Part shown: positions 35,258 to 45,371 of the stretch, one piece after another
Numbering within the stretch: position 1 is the first letter of the stretch
How the letters are laid out: each line of letters starts with the position of its first letter
NCBI RefSeq assembly: GCF_000012365.1
Contig: NC_007650.1
Coordinates: forward strand, 2,850,772 to 2,914,771
Length of the DNA stretch: 64,000 nucleotides
Direction of reading: 5' to 3'
Source of the DNA: Burkholderia thailandensis E264
GTDB taxonomy: Bacteria > Pseudomonadota > Gammaproteobacteria > Burkholderiales > Burkholderiaceae
Notes under the pieces: model-generated
Told to the model about the DNA's origin: nothing
Database searches by the model: none
Seen by the model: the letters and a program-made list of their open reading frames with translations, nothing else
Translations under genes and position numbers: made by a program

Positions 35258-37891
35258 ATGCTGACTTCCGTCCTCGTCCGACTCGTCGCCTGGTCGGTGC
35301 GGCGCCCTATCTGGGTCGTCGTGCTGTCGCTCGTCGCCGCCGCGCTCAGCGGCGTCTACGTCGCGCACCATTTCAAGATCAACACCGACATCAGCAAGCT
35401 CGTCGAGAACGACCCGAAATGGGCCGCGCTCGGCCATGCGATCGACGACGCGTTCCCGCAGCGCAGCCAGACGATCCTCGCCGTCGTCGAAGCGCCCGCG
35501 CCCGAATTCGCCGCCGCGGCGGCCAACGCCCTCGCCGACGGCTTGCGCCGCGAAGCCGAAGCGGGGCGCATCGGCCAGGTGTCGGAGCCGGGAGGCGGCC
35601 CGCTCTTCGAGCACGACGGGCTGCTGTTCCTGCCCGAGCAGGATGTCGCGACGACCACCGCGCAGCTCGCAAGCGCGCGGCCGCTTATCAACGTGCTCGC
35701 GAAAGACCCGAGCATCGCCGGCCTCGCGACGACGCTGTCGACGACGCTCGGCGTGCCGTTGCAGTCGGGCCAGGTGAAGCTTTCGGGCATGGCGAAGCTG
35801 CTGTCGCGCAGCGCGGCGACCGTCGACGACGTGCTGGCCGGCAAGCCGGCCGCGTTCTCGTGGCGCGCGCTCGTCGACGCCGACGCCGCCCGCGAGCCCG
35901 CACGCGCGTTCGTGACCGTGCAGCCCGTCGTCAACTACGGCGCGCTGCAGGCGGGCGAGCAGGCGTCGCGCACGATCCGCGCGACCGCGCAGGCGCTCAA
36001 GCTCGACGAGCGCTTCGGCGCCGCCGTGCGGCTGACGGGCGAGCAGCCGCTCGCGGACGAGGAGTTCGCGTCGGTGCAGGACGGCGCGCTCGTCAACGGC
36101 ATCGCGACGCTCGCGATCGTGCTCGTGATCCTGTGGATCGCGCTGCGCTCGAAGCGGATGATTGCGGCGGTGTTCGTCACGCTGTTCGTCGGCCTCGTCG
36201 TCACGGCCGCGCTCGGGCTGATGATGGTCGGCTCGCTGAACATGATCTCGGTCGCGTTCATGGTGCTGTTCGTCGGTCTCGGCGTCGATTTCGCGATCCA
36301 GTACGGCGTCAAGTATCGCGAGGAACGGCATCGCGATCCGAATCTCGAGCACGCGCTCGTCGGCGCCGCGCACGCGATGGGCATGCCGCTCACGCTCGCG
36401 ACGGCGGCCGTCGCCGCGAGCTTCTTCTCGTTTCTGCCGACCGCGTACCGCGGCGTGTCCGAGCTTGGCCTGATCGCGGGCGTCGGGATGTTCGTCGCGC
36501 TCTTCACGACGCTCACGCTGCTGCCCGCGCTGCTCAGGCTGCTCGCGCCGCCCGGCGAGCGCAAGCCACCCGGCTTTCCGCGCCTCGCGCCCGTCGACGA
36601 TTATCTGGACCGCCATCGCAAGCCGATCCTGATCGGCACGCTCGCCGTCGTGATCGGCGCGCTGCCGCTCCTCGCGCATCTGCGCTTCGATTTCAATCCG
36701 CTGCATCTGAAGGACCCGCACAGCGAATCGATGGCGACGCTGCTCGCGCTGAAGGATTCGCCGGAAGCGTCGGTCAACGACGTGTCGCTGCTCGCGCCGT
36801 CGCTCGCGGCCGCGAACGCCGCCGCGCAGCGCCTCGGCGCGCTGCCCGAAGTCGGCCGCACGACGACGCTGTCGACCTTCATTCCCGATGCGCAGCCGCA
36901 AAAGCTCGCGACGATCGCGGCGGCCGCGCGCGAGCTGCTGCCCGCGCTCACGCAGCCGGCCGCCGCGCCCGTGTCCGACGCGCAGCGCGTCGCGGCGCTC
37001 AAGCGCGCGTCGAACCTGCTCGAATACGCGGCCGAGGACTATCCGGGCCCGGGCGCGGCCGCGGCCAAGCACCTGTCCGAATCGCTCGCGAAACTCGCCG
37101 CCGCCGACGCGGCGACGCGCGAGCGCGCGGAGCACGCGTTCTCCGCGCCGTTGAAGATCGCGCTGAACCAGCTCGCGATGCTGCTGCAGCCGTCGGAAAT
37201 CACGCGCAAGAACCTGCCGCCGCAGATCGTGCGCGACTGGGTCGCGCCGGACGGCCGCGCGCTCGTGCAGATCTCGCCGAAGGTGCCCAAGGGCGCCGAT
37301 CCCGGCGACGACGCGATGCTGCGCCGTTTCGCGAAGGCCGTGAAGGCGGCCGAGCCGGGTACGATCGGCGGCCCGATCTCGATCCTGCATTCGGCGGACA
37401 CGATCATCCGCGCGTTCCTGCAGGCGGCCGCGCTGTCGGTCGTGTCGATCACGGTGCTGCTGTGGATCACGCTGCGCCGCTTCGGCGACGTGCTGCGCAC
37501 GCTCGTGCCGCTTCTCGTGTCGGGCGTCGTGACGCTCGAGCTGTGCGTGCTGCTCGGGATGCCGCTCAATTTCGCGAACATCATCGCGCTGCCGCTGATG
37601 CTCGGCGTCGGCGTCGCGTTCAAGGTGTATTTCGTGATGGCGTGGCGCGCGGGCCAGACGGGCCTGCTGCAGTCGAGCCTCACGCACGCGGTGCTGTTCA
37701 GCGCCGCGACGACGGCCACCGCGTTCGGCAGCCTGTGGCTGTCGCATCATCCGGGCACGGCGAGCATGGGGCGGCTGCTCGCGCTCGCGCTGTCGTGCAC
37801 GCTGATCGGCGCCGTCGTGTTCCAGCCCGTGCTGATGGGCAAGCCGCGCACGAAGCGCGTGACGAATCAATCGCAAGGAATCGATGAATAA
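35258..37891 (+). CDS. hpnN: HpnN-family RND lipid (hopanoid) transporter
   Basis: 877 residues with the RND/MMPL layout: helix 1 at about residues 17-35, a first periplasmic domain, five or so helices between about 280 and 430 (including [17 protein letters not shown], the conserved Asp-Phe-Ala region), a second helix-rich periplasmic domain (about 460-690), and a final helix bundle ([18 protein letters not shown] onward, FKVYFVMAW). HpnN moves hopanoids from the inner to the outer membrane using proton flow. The last 8 bases overlap the MlaA-type gene, a pairing that fits lipid transport across the envelope. The hopanoid synthesis genes hpnD-shc-hpnG lie about 7 kb downstream on the other strand. 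Confidence 0.92.
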
Positions 37892-38858
37892 GATGCGAAC
37901 CACCGCGTCGGCGCTCGCCGTCTGCCTGCTTGCAAGCGGCTGCGCGACCGGCCCCAACCGGCACCCGGGCGATCCGCTCGAGCCGATGAACCGCGCCGTT
38001 TTCAAGTTCAACGACGCGGTCGACTCGACGATCGCGGTGCCGATCGCGAAGGGCTATCAAAAAGTAACGCCCACGCCGTTGCGCACGGCGATCAGCAACT
38101 TCTTCTCGAACCTCGGCGATCTCGGCAACATCGCGAACAACCTGCTGCAACTCCGGATCACCGACGCGACGCAGGACGTGATGCGCGTCGCGATGAACTC
38201 GGTGTTCGGCGTCGCCGGGCTGATCGACGTCGCGTCGCTCGCCGGGCTGCCGAAGCACCACCAGGATTTCGGCCTCACGCTCGCGCGCTGGGGCGTGCCG
38301 GCCGGCCCGTATCTGGTGCTGCCGGTCTTCGGGCCGAGCTCGATTCGCGACGGCGTCGGCCGCGCGGTCGACGTCCGCTTCAATCTGCTGAACTACATCG
38401 AGCCCGCCGCGCGCAATCCGATGTACATCGCGCAGTTCATCAGCGCGCGCTCGGATCTGCTCGGCGCGACCGATCTGCTGCAACAGGCGGCGCTCGACAA
38501 ATACTCGTTCGTGCGCGACGCGTACGTGCAGCAGCGCCGCTCGCTCACGTATCACGGCGGCGGCGGCGAAGAATCGCTGCCGAACTACAACGAGCCCGGC
38601 GGCGAGCCGGCGAACGGCAACGGCGGCTTGCCGCAATACGAGGACCCGGGCGAGGGCGCGAGCGGCGCGCCGGGCAGCAGGCCCGAGCCGGCCGGGCTGC
38701 CGCAATATCAGGACCCGGGCGATGCCGGCGCGAGCGGCGAAGCAGCGGCGCCGGCTGCGGCCTCCGCCGCGGCGCCCGCGCCCGCCTCGGCGGCTTCGCC
38801 TTCGCCCGGTGCGCCGGCTTCCGCGCCGGCGGCGAATGCTCCGTCGAAGACGAACTGA
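37884..38858 (+). CDS. mlaA: MlaA/VacJ-family outer-membrane lipoprotein
   Basis: 324 residues. Lipobox LLASGC directs lipid attachment at Cys. The MlaA domain (residues about 25-225) has [15 protein letters not shown], then [18 protein letters not shown] and [14 protein letters not shown], all hallmark segments. MlaA forms a ring in the outer membrane that removes surface phospholipids and hands them to MlaC. The last 100 residues are an unusual Gly/Pro/Ala-rich tail with repeated LPQYxDPG-like elements, longer than in enterobacterial MlaA. It overlaps hpnN by 8 bases, so it is co-translated with the transporter. A strong terminator follows. Confidence 0.93.
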
Positions 38859-38877
38859 CGTTCGCCCCGCTCAACGA

Positions 38878-38920
38878 CGCGGCGGCCGTTTCGGATGCGA
38901 AACGGCCGCCGTCGTCTTTT
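38878..38920 (+). terminator. rho-independent terminator after mlaA
   Basis: A 13-bp perfect stem (GGCGGCCGTTTCG / CGAAACGGCCGCC) with a GATG loop, followed by GTCGTCTTTT. It ends the hpnN-mlaA transcript. Confidence 0.88.
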
Positions 38921-38982
38921 GCGGGTCGGGCGCGCACGCGCCGCGCGCGGCCTCATCGGCGCATCGTCCGTCGTTCGTCCGG

Positions 38983-39546
38983 TCACTCCGCGAACGGCAA
39001 TGCCGTCTGCCCGTCGGCGCGCATGTCGAACACGTTCAGCGTCATCGCGACGAGCGCGTAATAGCCGAGCAGCGCGACGAGATTCACGACGACCTGATGC
39101 CCAAAACGCGCGAGCGCCGCGTCGTAGGTCGCATCCGACACGCGCTTCGTCTCGTGCAGCTCGGTCGCGAACCGGAAGATCAGCGCATCGTCGGCGTCGT
39201 CGAACGCCGGCGCCGTGCCAGCCCGGATCGCCTCGGCGACCGCCGCGGGCACGCCCGCGTCGAGCGCGATCGGATGATGGATGTGCCATTCCGCCTGCGA
39301 ACGCCAGCGCGCCGCCGTCACGAGGATCGCCAGCTCCGACAGCCGCAGCGGCAGCCCCGTCCGATACCGGCAGAACGCGCCGAGCCGCTGCGCATGCCGC
39401 GCGAGCTCGGGGCTCGCGATCCAGCCGAGAAACGGCCCGTTCAGGTTGCCGCGCGGCCCGCTCAGGATCTCGTCGAGCACGGCCTTCTGCTCGTCGGTCG
39501 CGGTGTCGCGATTGAATTCAGGAAGCCTCATCTTCGTCTTCTTCAT
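38983..39546 (-). CDS. carboxymuconolactone decarboxylase-family protein
   Basis: 187 residues of the CMD/AhpD-like all-helical fold: GPRGNLNGPFLGWIASPEL, then LSELAILVTAARWRSQAEWHIH and the terminal LVALLGYYALVAMTLNVF. The usual CxxC pair of AhpD peroxidases is absent: the expected position reads SQAEWH, with a Glu and His instead. That places it with the decarboxylase-like or uncharacterised branch. It lies 36 bases downstream of the aminotransferase on the same strand and may be the last gene of that operon. ATG 39546 is used; an upstream TTG at 39564 is possible. Confidence 0.8.
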   Translation of the reverse strand: MKKTKMRLPEFNRDTATDEQKAVLDEILSGPRGNLNGPFLGWIASPELARHAQRLGAFCRYRTGLPLRLSELAILVTAARWRSQAEWHIHHPIALDAGVPAAVAEAIRAGTAPAFDDADDALIFRFATELHETKRVSDATYDAALARFGHQVVVNLVALLGYYALVAMTLNVFDMRADGQTALPFAE

Positions 39547-39582
39547 GTCGGTTCGACGGAACAAGGATAGCGCGGCCGCGCG

Positions 39583-40929
39583 TCAGCGCGACGCCGCCGC
39601 GCCGATCGACGCGAGCGCCGCATCGATCGCGTCGCCGAGCCGCTCGGCGATCGCGTCGATCTGCGGCGCGGTGCAGATGAACGGCGGCGCGAGCAGGACA
39701 TGATCGCCGAGCTGGCCGTCGACGGTGCCCCCCATCGGATACACCATCAACCCGCGCTGCATCGCCTCACGCTTGACGATCGCGTTCAGCTTCAGCTTCG
39801 GATCGAACGGCGCTTTCGTCACGCGATCGCGCACGAGCTCGACGCCGACGAAGAGCCCGCGGCCGCGCACGTCGCCGATGTGCGGGTGCTCGGCCGAGCG
39901 CGCGGCGAGCGATGCGCGCAACTGCTCGCCGCGCGCCTTCACGTTCTCGAGCAGCCGATCCTCGTCGATCACGCGCTGCACTTCGAGCGCCGCCGCGCAC
40001 GCGATTGCGTGGCCGATGTACGTGTGGCCGTGCTGAAAGAAGCCCGAGCCGCCGACGATCGTCCGGTAGATCGCATCGCTGACCAGCGTCGCGCCGATCG
40101 GCTGATAGCCGGCGCCGAGCCCCTTCGCGATCGTCAGGATGTCGGGCGCGACGCCGTCCTCCTCGCACGCGAACAGATAGCCGGTGCGGCCCATCCCCGA
40201 CATGATCTCGTCGAGGATCAGCAGCACGCCGTACTTGTCGCACACCGTGCGGATCTTGCGGAAATACTCGCGCACGGGCGGCACCGCGCCCGCCGTTGCG
40301 CCGACGACCGTCTCCGCGACGAACGCCGCGACCGTGTCCGGCCCGAGTTCGAGAATCCTGCTTTCGAGCTCGTCGGCGAGGCGCTGCGCGAACGCCTCTT
40401 CGGTTTCGTCCGCGCGCTGCTCGCGGTAGGCATAGCACGGGCTTACGTGATGCGCTTCGATCAGCAGCGGCAGGAACGGCTCGCGCCGCCACGCGTTGCC
40501 GCCGATCGCGAGCGCGCCGAGCGTGTTGCCGTGATAGCTCTGCCGGCGCGCGATGAAATGCCTGCGCGCGGGCTCGCCCTTCTCGACGAAGTACTGGCGC
40601 GCGAGCTTCAGCGCGGCTTCGACCGCCTCCGACCCGCCCGACACGAAATACACGTGCTCGAGCCCCGCAGGCGCGGCGGCGACGAGCCGGTCCGCCAGTT
40701 CCTCGGCCGGCTGCGTCGTGAAGAACGATGTGTGCGCGTACGGCAGTTGCTGCGCCTGCCGCTTGATCGCGTCGATCACGCGCGGGTTGCTGTGCCCGAG
40801 GCACGACACGGCGGCGCCGCCGCATGCGTCGATGTAGCGTTTGCCCGTCGAATCGATGATCTCGATGCCGTCGCCCGCGACCGCGACCGGCAGGCTCGCG
40901 CGCGGCGCGCGGTGAAATACGGTGGTCAT
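39583..40929 (-). CDS. class III (omega) PLP-dependent aminotransferase
   Basis: 448 residues. Fold-type I motifs are present: FVSGGSEAVEAALKLAR for phosphate binding, SYHGNTLGALAIGG, LLILDEIMSGMGRTG with the PLP-ring Asp, and LTIAKGLGAGYQPIGA with the Schiff-base Lys. FFQHGHTYIGHAIACAAAL is typical of the omega-amino-acid/pyruvate subgroup. It transfers an amino group from a donor with a terminal amine, or from an amino acid, to a keto acid. The start overlaps the C45 hydrolase stop (ATGA). Context with an amino-acid-type importer and a C45 hydrolase indicates a catabolic route for an imported amide or acylated amine. Confidence 0.92.
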   Translation of the reverse strand: MTTVFHRAPRASLPVAVAGDGIEIIDSTGKRYIDACGGAAVSCLGHSNPRVIDAIKRQAQQLPYAHTSFFTTQPAEELADRLVAAAPAGLEHVYFVSGGSEAVEAALKLARQYFVEKGEPARRHFIARRQSYHGNTLGALAIGGNAWRREPFLPLLIEAHHVSPCYAYREQRADETEEAFAQRLADELESRILELGPDTVAAFVAETVVGATAGAVPPVREYFRKIRTVCDKYGVLLILDEIMSGMGRTGYLFACEEDGVAPDILTIAKGLGAGYQPIGATLVSDAIYRTIVGGSGFFQHGHTYIGHAIACAAALEVQRVIDEDRLLENVKARGEQLRASLAARSAEHPHIGDVRGRGLFVGVELVRDRVTKAPFDPKLKLNAIVKREAMQRGLMVYPMGGTVDGQLGDHVLLAPPFICTAPQIDAIAERLGDAIDAALASIGAAASR

Positions 40930-41996
40930 GCATGCCCCTGTTCGTGTCGAAGCGCCGAAGGGCGCTGCGCGTCCCGCGGCACGAATTGCTGAAAGCGCAC
41001 CGCGCCCCGCTCGCGCACCTCGAACGCGACGCCGTCGTCGCCGATCGAAAACAGCGCGGTCGCGAGCGTGTTCTCGTCGTCCGGATCGCGCGGATCGTCG
41101 CGATAGATCGGCAGACCGTCGCCCGCGCGATCGGCGAGCACGCGCCAGAGCGCGGACGCGTCGGCCGCGCCGCGAAGCGGCGGCAGCAGTTGCGCGAGCC
41201 GCGCCTGCCGATCGGCCGACGACGCGGTCACGATCTGCGCATCGGCATCGCAGCCCGGATGAACCAGATGGTTCGCGTGGCCGTACACGCCTTCGACGTC
41301 GAGCACCGACGCGCGCGCGACGCTCGCCTCGACGCTGACGACGCGCGCGTCGCCCGCGCAGCCGAGCGTGTGATGAAAGCCGCTCGCGCGCGTCGCGTCG
41401 AGCAGCACGCGCAGCGCAGCGTCGAGCGATGCGGCGTCGAGCACCGCGCGCGCGAGGATCATCCGCGGCACGCCCGCCGCCGGCCGGCGAATCCGCACGT
41501 TGTTGATCGTCTGCACGAGCCCCGCGCGGTTCACCGCGAACGTATGACCCGGCAGCGAGCCCGGATAGTAGAAGCTCACGAAGCCCGGCTTGCCGTCGGG
41601 CCGCACGTCGACGAGCATGCACTTGCCGCGCAGATGCGGATCGCCGTCTTCGTTGTGCGCGATCATCCGCTCGCGCGGCGTGCGCACCGCGAGCGTCGTG
41701 CAACCGTCCGGCGCGTTGTGGATCAGCTCGCCGCGGCAGTTCCAGACGAACACGTCCTCCGCGCGCCAGCCGAGGCCGGCGGCGATCCCATCGAGCTCGG
41801 CGACGAGCGCCGGAAAAGCCGCCTCGGCCGCGCGGCGCAACTCGGCGACGAACGGATGGCCGCGCCAGCGCGCGACCGCGCGCCACGCGCCGCTCTGCGC
41901 GACGTACGCGTCCATCGCCGGCCGCGCCAGCTCGCCGAGCCGGCGGCCGATGTCATGCGGCGCCCCCGTCACGACGACGGGCATGAGAAACTTCAT
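40926..41996 (-). CDS. C45-family N-terminal-nucleophile amidohydrolase/acyltransferase
   Basis: 356 residues of the acyl-CoA:6-aminopenicillanic-acid acyltransferase family. After a pro-segment of about 98 residues (ending NCRGELIHNAPDG) comes the nucleophile Cys99 in CTTLAV, which would be exposed by self-cleavage. IAHNEDGDPH and VNRAGLVQTINNV are also family hallmarks. Such enzymes cleave or form amide bonds of N-acyl amino acids, peptides or lactams. There is no signal peptide, so it acts in the cytoplasm on material brought in by the ABC transporter encoded 12 bases upstream. It overlaps the downstream aminotransferase by four bases. Confidence 0.85.
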   Translation of the reverse strand: MKFLMPVVVTGAPHDIGRRLGELARPAMDAYVAQSGAWRAVARWRGHPFVAELRRAAEAAFPALVAELDGIAAGLGWRAEDVFVWNCRGELIHNAPDGCTTLAVRTPRERMIAHNEDGDPHLRGKCMLVDVRPDGKPGFVSFYYPGSLPGHTFAVNRAGLVQTINNVRIRRPAAGVPRMILARAVLDAASLDAALRVLLDATRASGFHHTLGCAGDARVVSVEASVARASVLDVEGVYGHANHLVHPGCDADAQIVTASSADRQARLAQLLPPLRGAADASALWRVLADRAGDGLPIYRDDPRDPDDENTLATALFSIGDDGVAFEVRERGAVRFQQFVPRDAQRPSALRHEQGHA

Positions 41997-42008
41997 CGGT
42001 TGTCCTGA

Positions 42009-42737
42009 TCACGAAACGTGTTTGAGAAAGTCCCGCAGGCGCGGCGTCGGCGGACGATCGATCAGCGTCTTCGGATCGCCGTCCTCGGCGATGCCGCCCT
42101 GATCCATGAACAGCAGGCGCGTGCCGACCTGCTTCGCAAAACCGATCTCATGCGTGACGACGATCATCGTCATCCCTTCGTTCGCGAGATCGCGCATCAC
42201 CTTCAGCACCTCGTGGCGCAACTCGGGATCGAGCGCCGACGTCGGCTCGTCGAACAGCATCAGCTTCGGCCTGATCGCGAGCGCGCGCGCGATCGCGACG
42301 CGCTGCTGCTGGCCGCCCGACAGCTCGGACGGATAGTGGTTCGCGCGCGCCCCGAGGCCGACTTTCGCGAGCAACGCCGTCGCCTGATCGCGCGCCTGCG
42401 CGCGCGACGCGCCGCGCACCTGGATCGGCCCGAACATCACGTTCTCGAGCGCGGTCATCTGCGGGAACAGATTGAATTGCTGGAACACCATGCCCGCTTC
42501 GAGCCGGATGTTGTGGATCACCGCGGCCTTGCCCTTCACGCTCTGCCCGTCGACGAGCAGATCGCCGCCCGTGATCTTCTCGAGCGCGTTGATGCAGCGG
42601 AGCATCGTCGATTTTCCCGAACCCGAAGGGCCGACCACGACCACCACCTCGCCCGCGTCGATGCGCAGGTTGATGTCCTTCAGCACCGGCACGTGGCCGA
42701 AGCTTTTCGACACGTTGCGGAATTCGACCATGCTCAT
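42009..42737 (-). CDS. amino-acid ABC transporter ATPase (GlnQ-like)
   Basis: 242 residues, all canonical motifs: Walker [11 protein letters not shown]-loop [10 protein letters not shown], signature [15 protein letters not shown], Walker [15 protein letters not shown] and switch His in [24 protein letters not shown] is typical of the polar amino-acid subgroup. The ATG at 42737 overlaps the permease stop (ATGA); a second ATG lies two codons later. It powers import together with the single permease gene upstream, which presumably forms a homodimer. Confidence 0.95.
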   Translation of the reverse strand: MSMVEFRNVSKSFGHVPVLKDINLRIDAGEVVVVVGPSGSGKSTMLRCINALEKITGGDLLVDGQSVKGKAAVIHNIRLEAGMVFQQFNLFPQMTALENVMFGPIQVRGASRAQARDQATALLAKVGLGARANHYPSELSGGQQQRVAIARALAIRPKLMLFDEPTSALDPELRHEVLKVMRDLANEGMTMIVVTHEIGFAKQVGTRLLFMDQGGIAEDGDPKTLIDRPPTPRLRDFLKHVS

Positions 42738-43390
42738 AGGATGCGCATCCTTTTCTCGACGAAGCGAAGCGTGAGCGTCATCACGCCGGTGAGCGCGAGA
42801 TAGATCGCGGCGACCGCGGTCCAGATCTCGACCGCCTGGAAATTGCCGGCGATGATCTCCTGGCCCTTGCGCGTCAGTTCGCCCACGCCGATCACGATGA
42901 ACAGCGACGTATCCTTCAGGCTGACGATGCATTGGTTGCCGAGCGGCGCAATGAGCCGCCGGAACGCGAGCGGCCCGACGATCTTCACGAGCACGCGCGG
43001 CATCGACAGCCCCATCGCGAGCCCGGCTTCCGTCACCCCCTTGGGAATCGAGAGCAGCGCGCCGCGCACGACCTCGGCGAGATACGCGCCCGAGTTCAGC
43101 GTGATCGCGACGATCGCGGCCGTCAGCCCGTCGATCCGGATGTGCGCGAGCATCGGCAGCGCGAAATAGAGGAACATCACCTGCACGACGATCGGCGTGC
43201 CGCGGATCAGTTCGATGTAGACCTGCGTGAGCACGTTCAGCGCGGCGGGGCCGTACGCGCGAAACATGCCCGCGATCATGCCGACGAGAAAACCGCCCGC
43301 CAGCCCGAAGAATGCGATGAAAACGGTGAGCCGCACGCCGTCCGTCAAGTCCGGCAGCGCAGCCCATATCGCTGACCAATCGAATTGCAC
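42734..43390 (-). CDS. amino-acid ABC transporter permease (HisM/GlnP-like)
   Basis: 218 residues with about five membrane helices and the family EAA-type loop ([19 protein letters not shown]). [19 protein letters not shown] is a signature of polar amino-acid permeases. Start: GTG at 43390 (VQFDWSAIW), because GGGAG lies six bases upstream and the family N-terminus begins there; the longer frame to 43426 adds residues without homology. Only one permease is encoded, so the transporter should be a homodimer. The binding-protein gene ends 64 bases upstream. Confidence 0.93.
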   Translation of the reverse strand: MQFDWSAIWAALPDLTDGVRLTVFIAFFGLAGGFLVGMIAGMFRAYGPAALNVLTQVYIELIRGTPIVVQVMFLYFALPMLAHIRIDGLTAAIVAITLNSGAYLAEVVRGALLSIPKGVTEAGLAMGLSMPRVLVKIVGPLAFRRLIAPLGNQCIVSLKDTSLFIVIGVGELTRKGQEIIAGNFQAVEIWTAVAAIYLALTGVMTLTLRFVEKRMRIL

Positions 43391-43454
43391 ATTCAGCTCC
43401 CGATAGCGTTCCGATCGACGCGGCATCGCGCGCCGCGCCTCCCCGATGCGTCGC

Positions 43455-44216
43455 TCAAGACTTCGGCGGCTCGGAGCCGAACCATTTCTTGTAGATCTTC
43501 GCGTAGCGGCCGTCGGCCTTCATCTTCGCGAGCTCCGCATTGACCTTCGCGACGAGCGGGCTGCCCTTCGGGAAGCCGATGCCGTACTTGTCGCCGCTCA
43601 CCGGCGTGCCCGCCACCTTCACGCGCCCCTTGCCCTCGTTGTTCACGAAGAACAGCACGTTCGGCGTGTCGTGCATCGCGGCGTCGACGCGGCCCGCCTC
43701 GAGCGCGAGATACGCCTGATCGATGTTCGGGAACTGGCGGATCTCCTTGGGCTTCAGGTGCGCCTTGATCCAGTCGATCGTCGCGGTGCCCGTCTTCGCG
43801 GCGATCACCTTGCCGTTCAGATCGTCGATCGACTTGATCGTCGCGTCGTTCGTCTGGACCATCGCGGCGAGGCCGCTGTCGTAGTACGGATCGGAGAAAT
43901 CGATCGCCTTCTTGCGCTCCTCCTTGATCGTCATGCCCGACAGCGCGACGTCGATGTTCTGCGTCTGCAGCGCCGGAATCAGGCCGGCGAAATCCATCGG
44001 CTGGATCTTGTAGGTCCAGCCGGCGTCCTTCGCGATCTCGGCCCACAGGTCGAGATCGAAGCCGACGTACTTGTCGCCCTGCTTGAACTCGAACGGCATG
44101 AACGACGTGTCGGTGCCGACGATGAGCTCCTTCGCATGCGCACTCGCGAGGCTCGCGAAGCTCGCGCCGGCGAGCGCGACCGCCACGAATGTCTTGATGA
44201 ACGAACGGCGTCCCAT
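43455..44216 (-). CDS. amino-acid ABC transporter periplasmic binding protein (GlnH-like)
   Basis: 253 residues with a signal peptide ([28 protein letters not shown]; the Arg pair hints at possible Tat export). The solute-binding family 3 fold follows: [28 protein letters not shown], then the ligand-binding Arg in [18 protein letters not shown], and [11 protein letters not shown]. Members bind polar amino acids such as glutamine or lysine; here the partner enzymes suggest a derivative. It is the first gene of the operon, with GAAGAGA five bases before ATG 44216 and a good promoter about 90 bases upstream. Confidence 0.93.
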   Translation of the reverse strand: MGRRSFIKTFVAVALAGASFASLASAHAKELIVGTDTSFMPFEFKQGDKYVGFDLDLWAEIAKDAGWTYKIQPMDFAGLIPALQTQNIDVALSGMTIKEERKKAIDFSDPYYDSGLAAMVQTNDATIKSIDDLNGKVIAAKTGTATIDWIKAHLKPKEIRQFPNIDQAYLALEAGRVDAAMHDTPNVLFFVNNEGKGRVKVAGTPVSGDKYGIGFPKGSPLVAKVNAELAKMKADGRYAKIYKKWFGSEPPKS

Positions 44217-44305
44217 GAATTCTCTTCTCCGCAGTGAATGGCGATGCCCCGATCCGACGGGGGTTGGCGACGAACACCGGCCACACCGCAACATGCGATG
44301 TAACA

Positions 44306-44334
44306 ATTTTACTTTACGCAACATGTGTTGTCAC
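44306..44334 (-). promoter_or_regulatory. sigma-70-like promoter of the binding-protein/permease/ATPase operon
   Basis: On the minus strand GTGACA (-35, plus 44329-44334) and TAAAAT (-10, plus 44306-44311) are separated by exactly 17 bases, each box differing from consensus at one position. Two copies of CATGTTGCG lie around it, one inside the spacer and one just downstream, and could be regulator contacts. The predicted leader to the ATG at 44216 is about 80 bases. Confidence 0.6.
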
Positions 44335-44657
44335 AACGGATGCTATGCCGCCAAAAAAGAAAGCAACAGGAATTCGCGTCGCGAAAAACCCCTAGTGGGC
44401 GGCGCGGCGAAAAAGGGGAAGGAGGAGAAGGCGGGCGGAGCGGGCGCGCTCGCCGGGCGCGGCGGCGTCGACGCCGGAACCTCGACCGTGGGCCGAAGCG
44501 GAGATGAAGCGGGCAAGCGGTCCGGCGATTGCTTCGAATGGCGAAACGACTTGCACGATGCGGTGCTGCCGCAGCCGTAACCGCAGGCGATCGCGCCGCG
44601 CGCCCCGCGCCGGCGAAACGGGACCGGCAATGCCGGTCGCTGAGCGCCGGCCCGCGC
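44335..44657. other. intergenic region downstream of hpnG
   Basis: About 320 GC-rich bases between the promoter above and the hpnG stop. No supported gene; no strong hairpin was found. Confidence 0.35.
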
Positions 44658-45365
44658 TCAGCCGATCCGCCACGCCCCCGCGCGCTCGAACGCCTGCCGC
44701 GCCTGCACGAGCGTCGCGCGGGCGGCGCGCGCGTCGCCCGCGACTTGCAGCAGCGCGCCGAGTTGCGACGGCGCTTTCGCGAGCTCGCGCAGGATCGGCA
44801 GGATCGCCGTGCTGCCGTCGTCTCGCAAGCCGGCCGTCGCGGCTTTGGGCAGCGTGCGCCACGCCGGATCGACGATCGCGCGGCACACCGCGAACGGCAC
44901 GCCGCGCGCCGCCGCGAACGCGCCGGCGATATGCGATTCCATGTCGACCGCGAGCGCGCCCTTCGATCGATGCAGCGCGTCCTTCTCGCGCGAGCCGACG
45001 ACGGGCGCGCCGACCACCGCGACCGTGCCGCGCCGCGCGCGCGACGCAACCGGCGTGCCGGCGAGCGCGGCGACGATGCGCGTGCTCCATGCGTCATCGG
45101 TATCGAGCACGCCGAACGGCCCGTCCACGGAATCGGCGACGATCAACGCGCCCGGCGCGAGATCGGGCGCAAGCCCGCCCGCCGTGCCGAAACTGACGAC
45201 GCCCGCGCAGCCGTGCGCATCGGCCGCTTCGGCGAGCGCGCGCTCGAGCCGGTCCGCGCGCGCCGCATAGACAGCCTCGACGCCCGCGCCGCGCGCGATG
45301 CGCGCTTCGAACGCCATGCCGGCGACGGCGATCACGGGGGCGGCCGAGCGGCCGGAGCCAGCCAT
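44658..45365 (-). CDS. hpnG: hopanoid-associated nucleoside phosphorylase HpnG
   Basis: 235 residues with the nucleoside phosphorylase fold: VIAVAGMAFEARIA at the start, SFGTAGGLAPDLAPG for phosphate binding, and VDMESHIAGAFAA with the Met-Glu that grips ribose. In hopanoid producers HpnG removes adenine from adenosylhopane to give ribosylhopane on the way to bacteriohopanetetrol. Short, with a normal Met start at 45365. It follows shc by only 6 bases, so it belongs to the hpnD-shc-hpnG series. HpnH, which makes adenosylhopane, is not in the window. Confidence 0.85.
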   Translation of the reverse strand: MAGSGRSAAPVIAVAGMAFEARIARGAGVEAVYAARADRLERALAEAADAHGCAGVVSFGTAGGLAPDLAPGALIVADSVDGPFGVLDTDDAWSTRIVAALAGTPVASRARRGTVAVVGAPVVGSREKDALHRSKGALAVDMESHIAGAFAAARGVPFAVCRAIVDPAWRTLPKAATAGLRDDGSTAILPILRELAKAPSQLGALLQVAGDARAARATLVQARQAFERAGAWRIG

Positions 45366-45371
45366 CGGCCG

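Noticed and set aside
44216..44300. Leader of the GlnH-like gene considered as a riboswitch
   Set aside because: About 80 bases only; no conserved aptamer pattern or terminator-antiterminator pair is visible.
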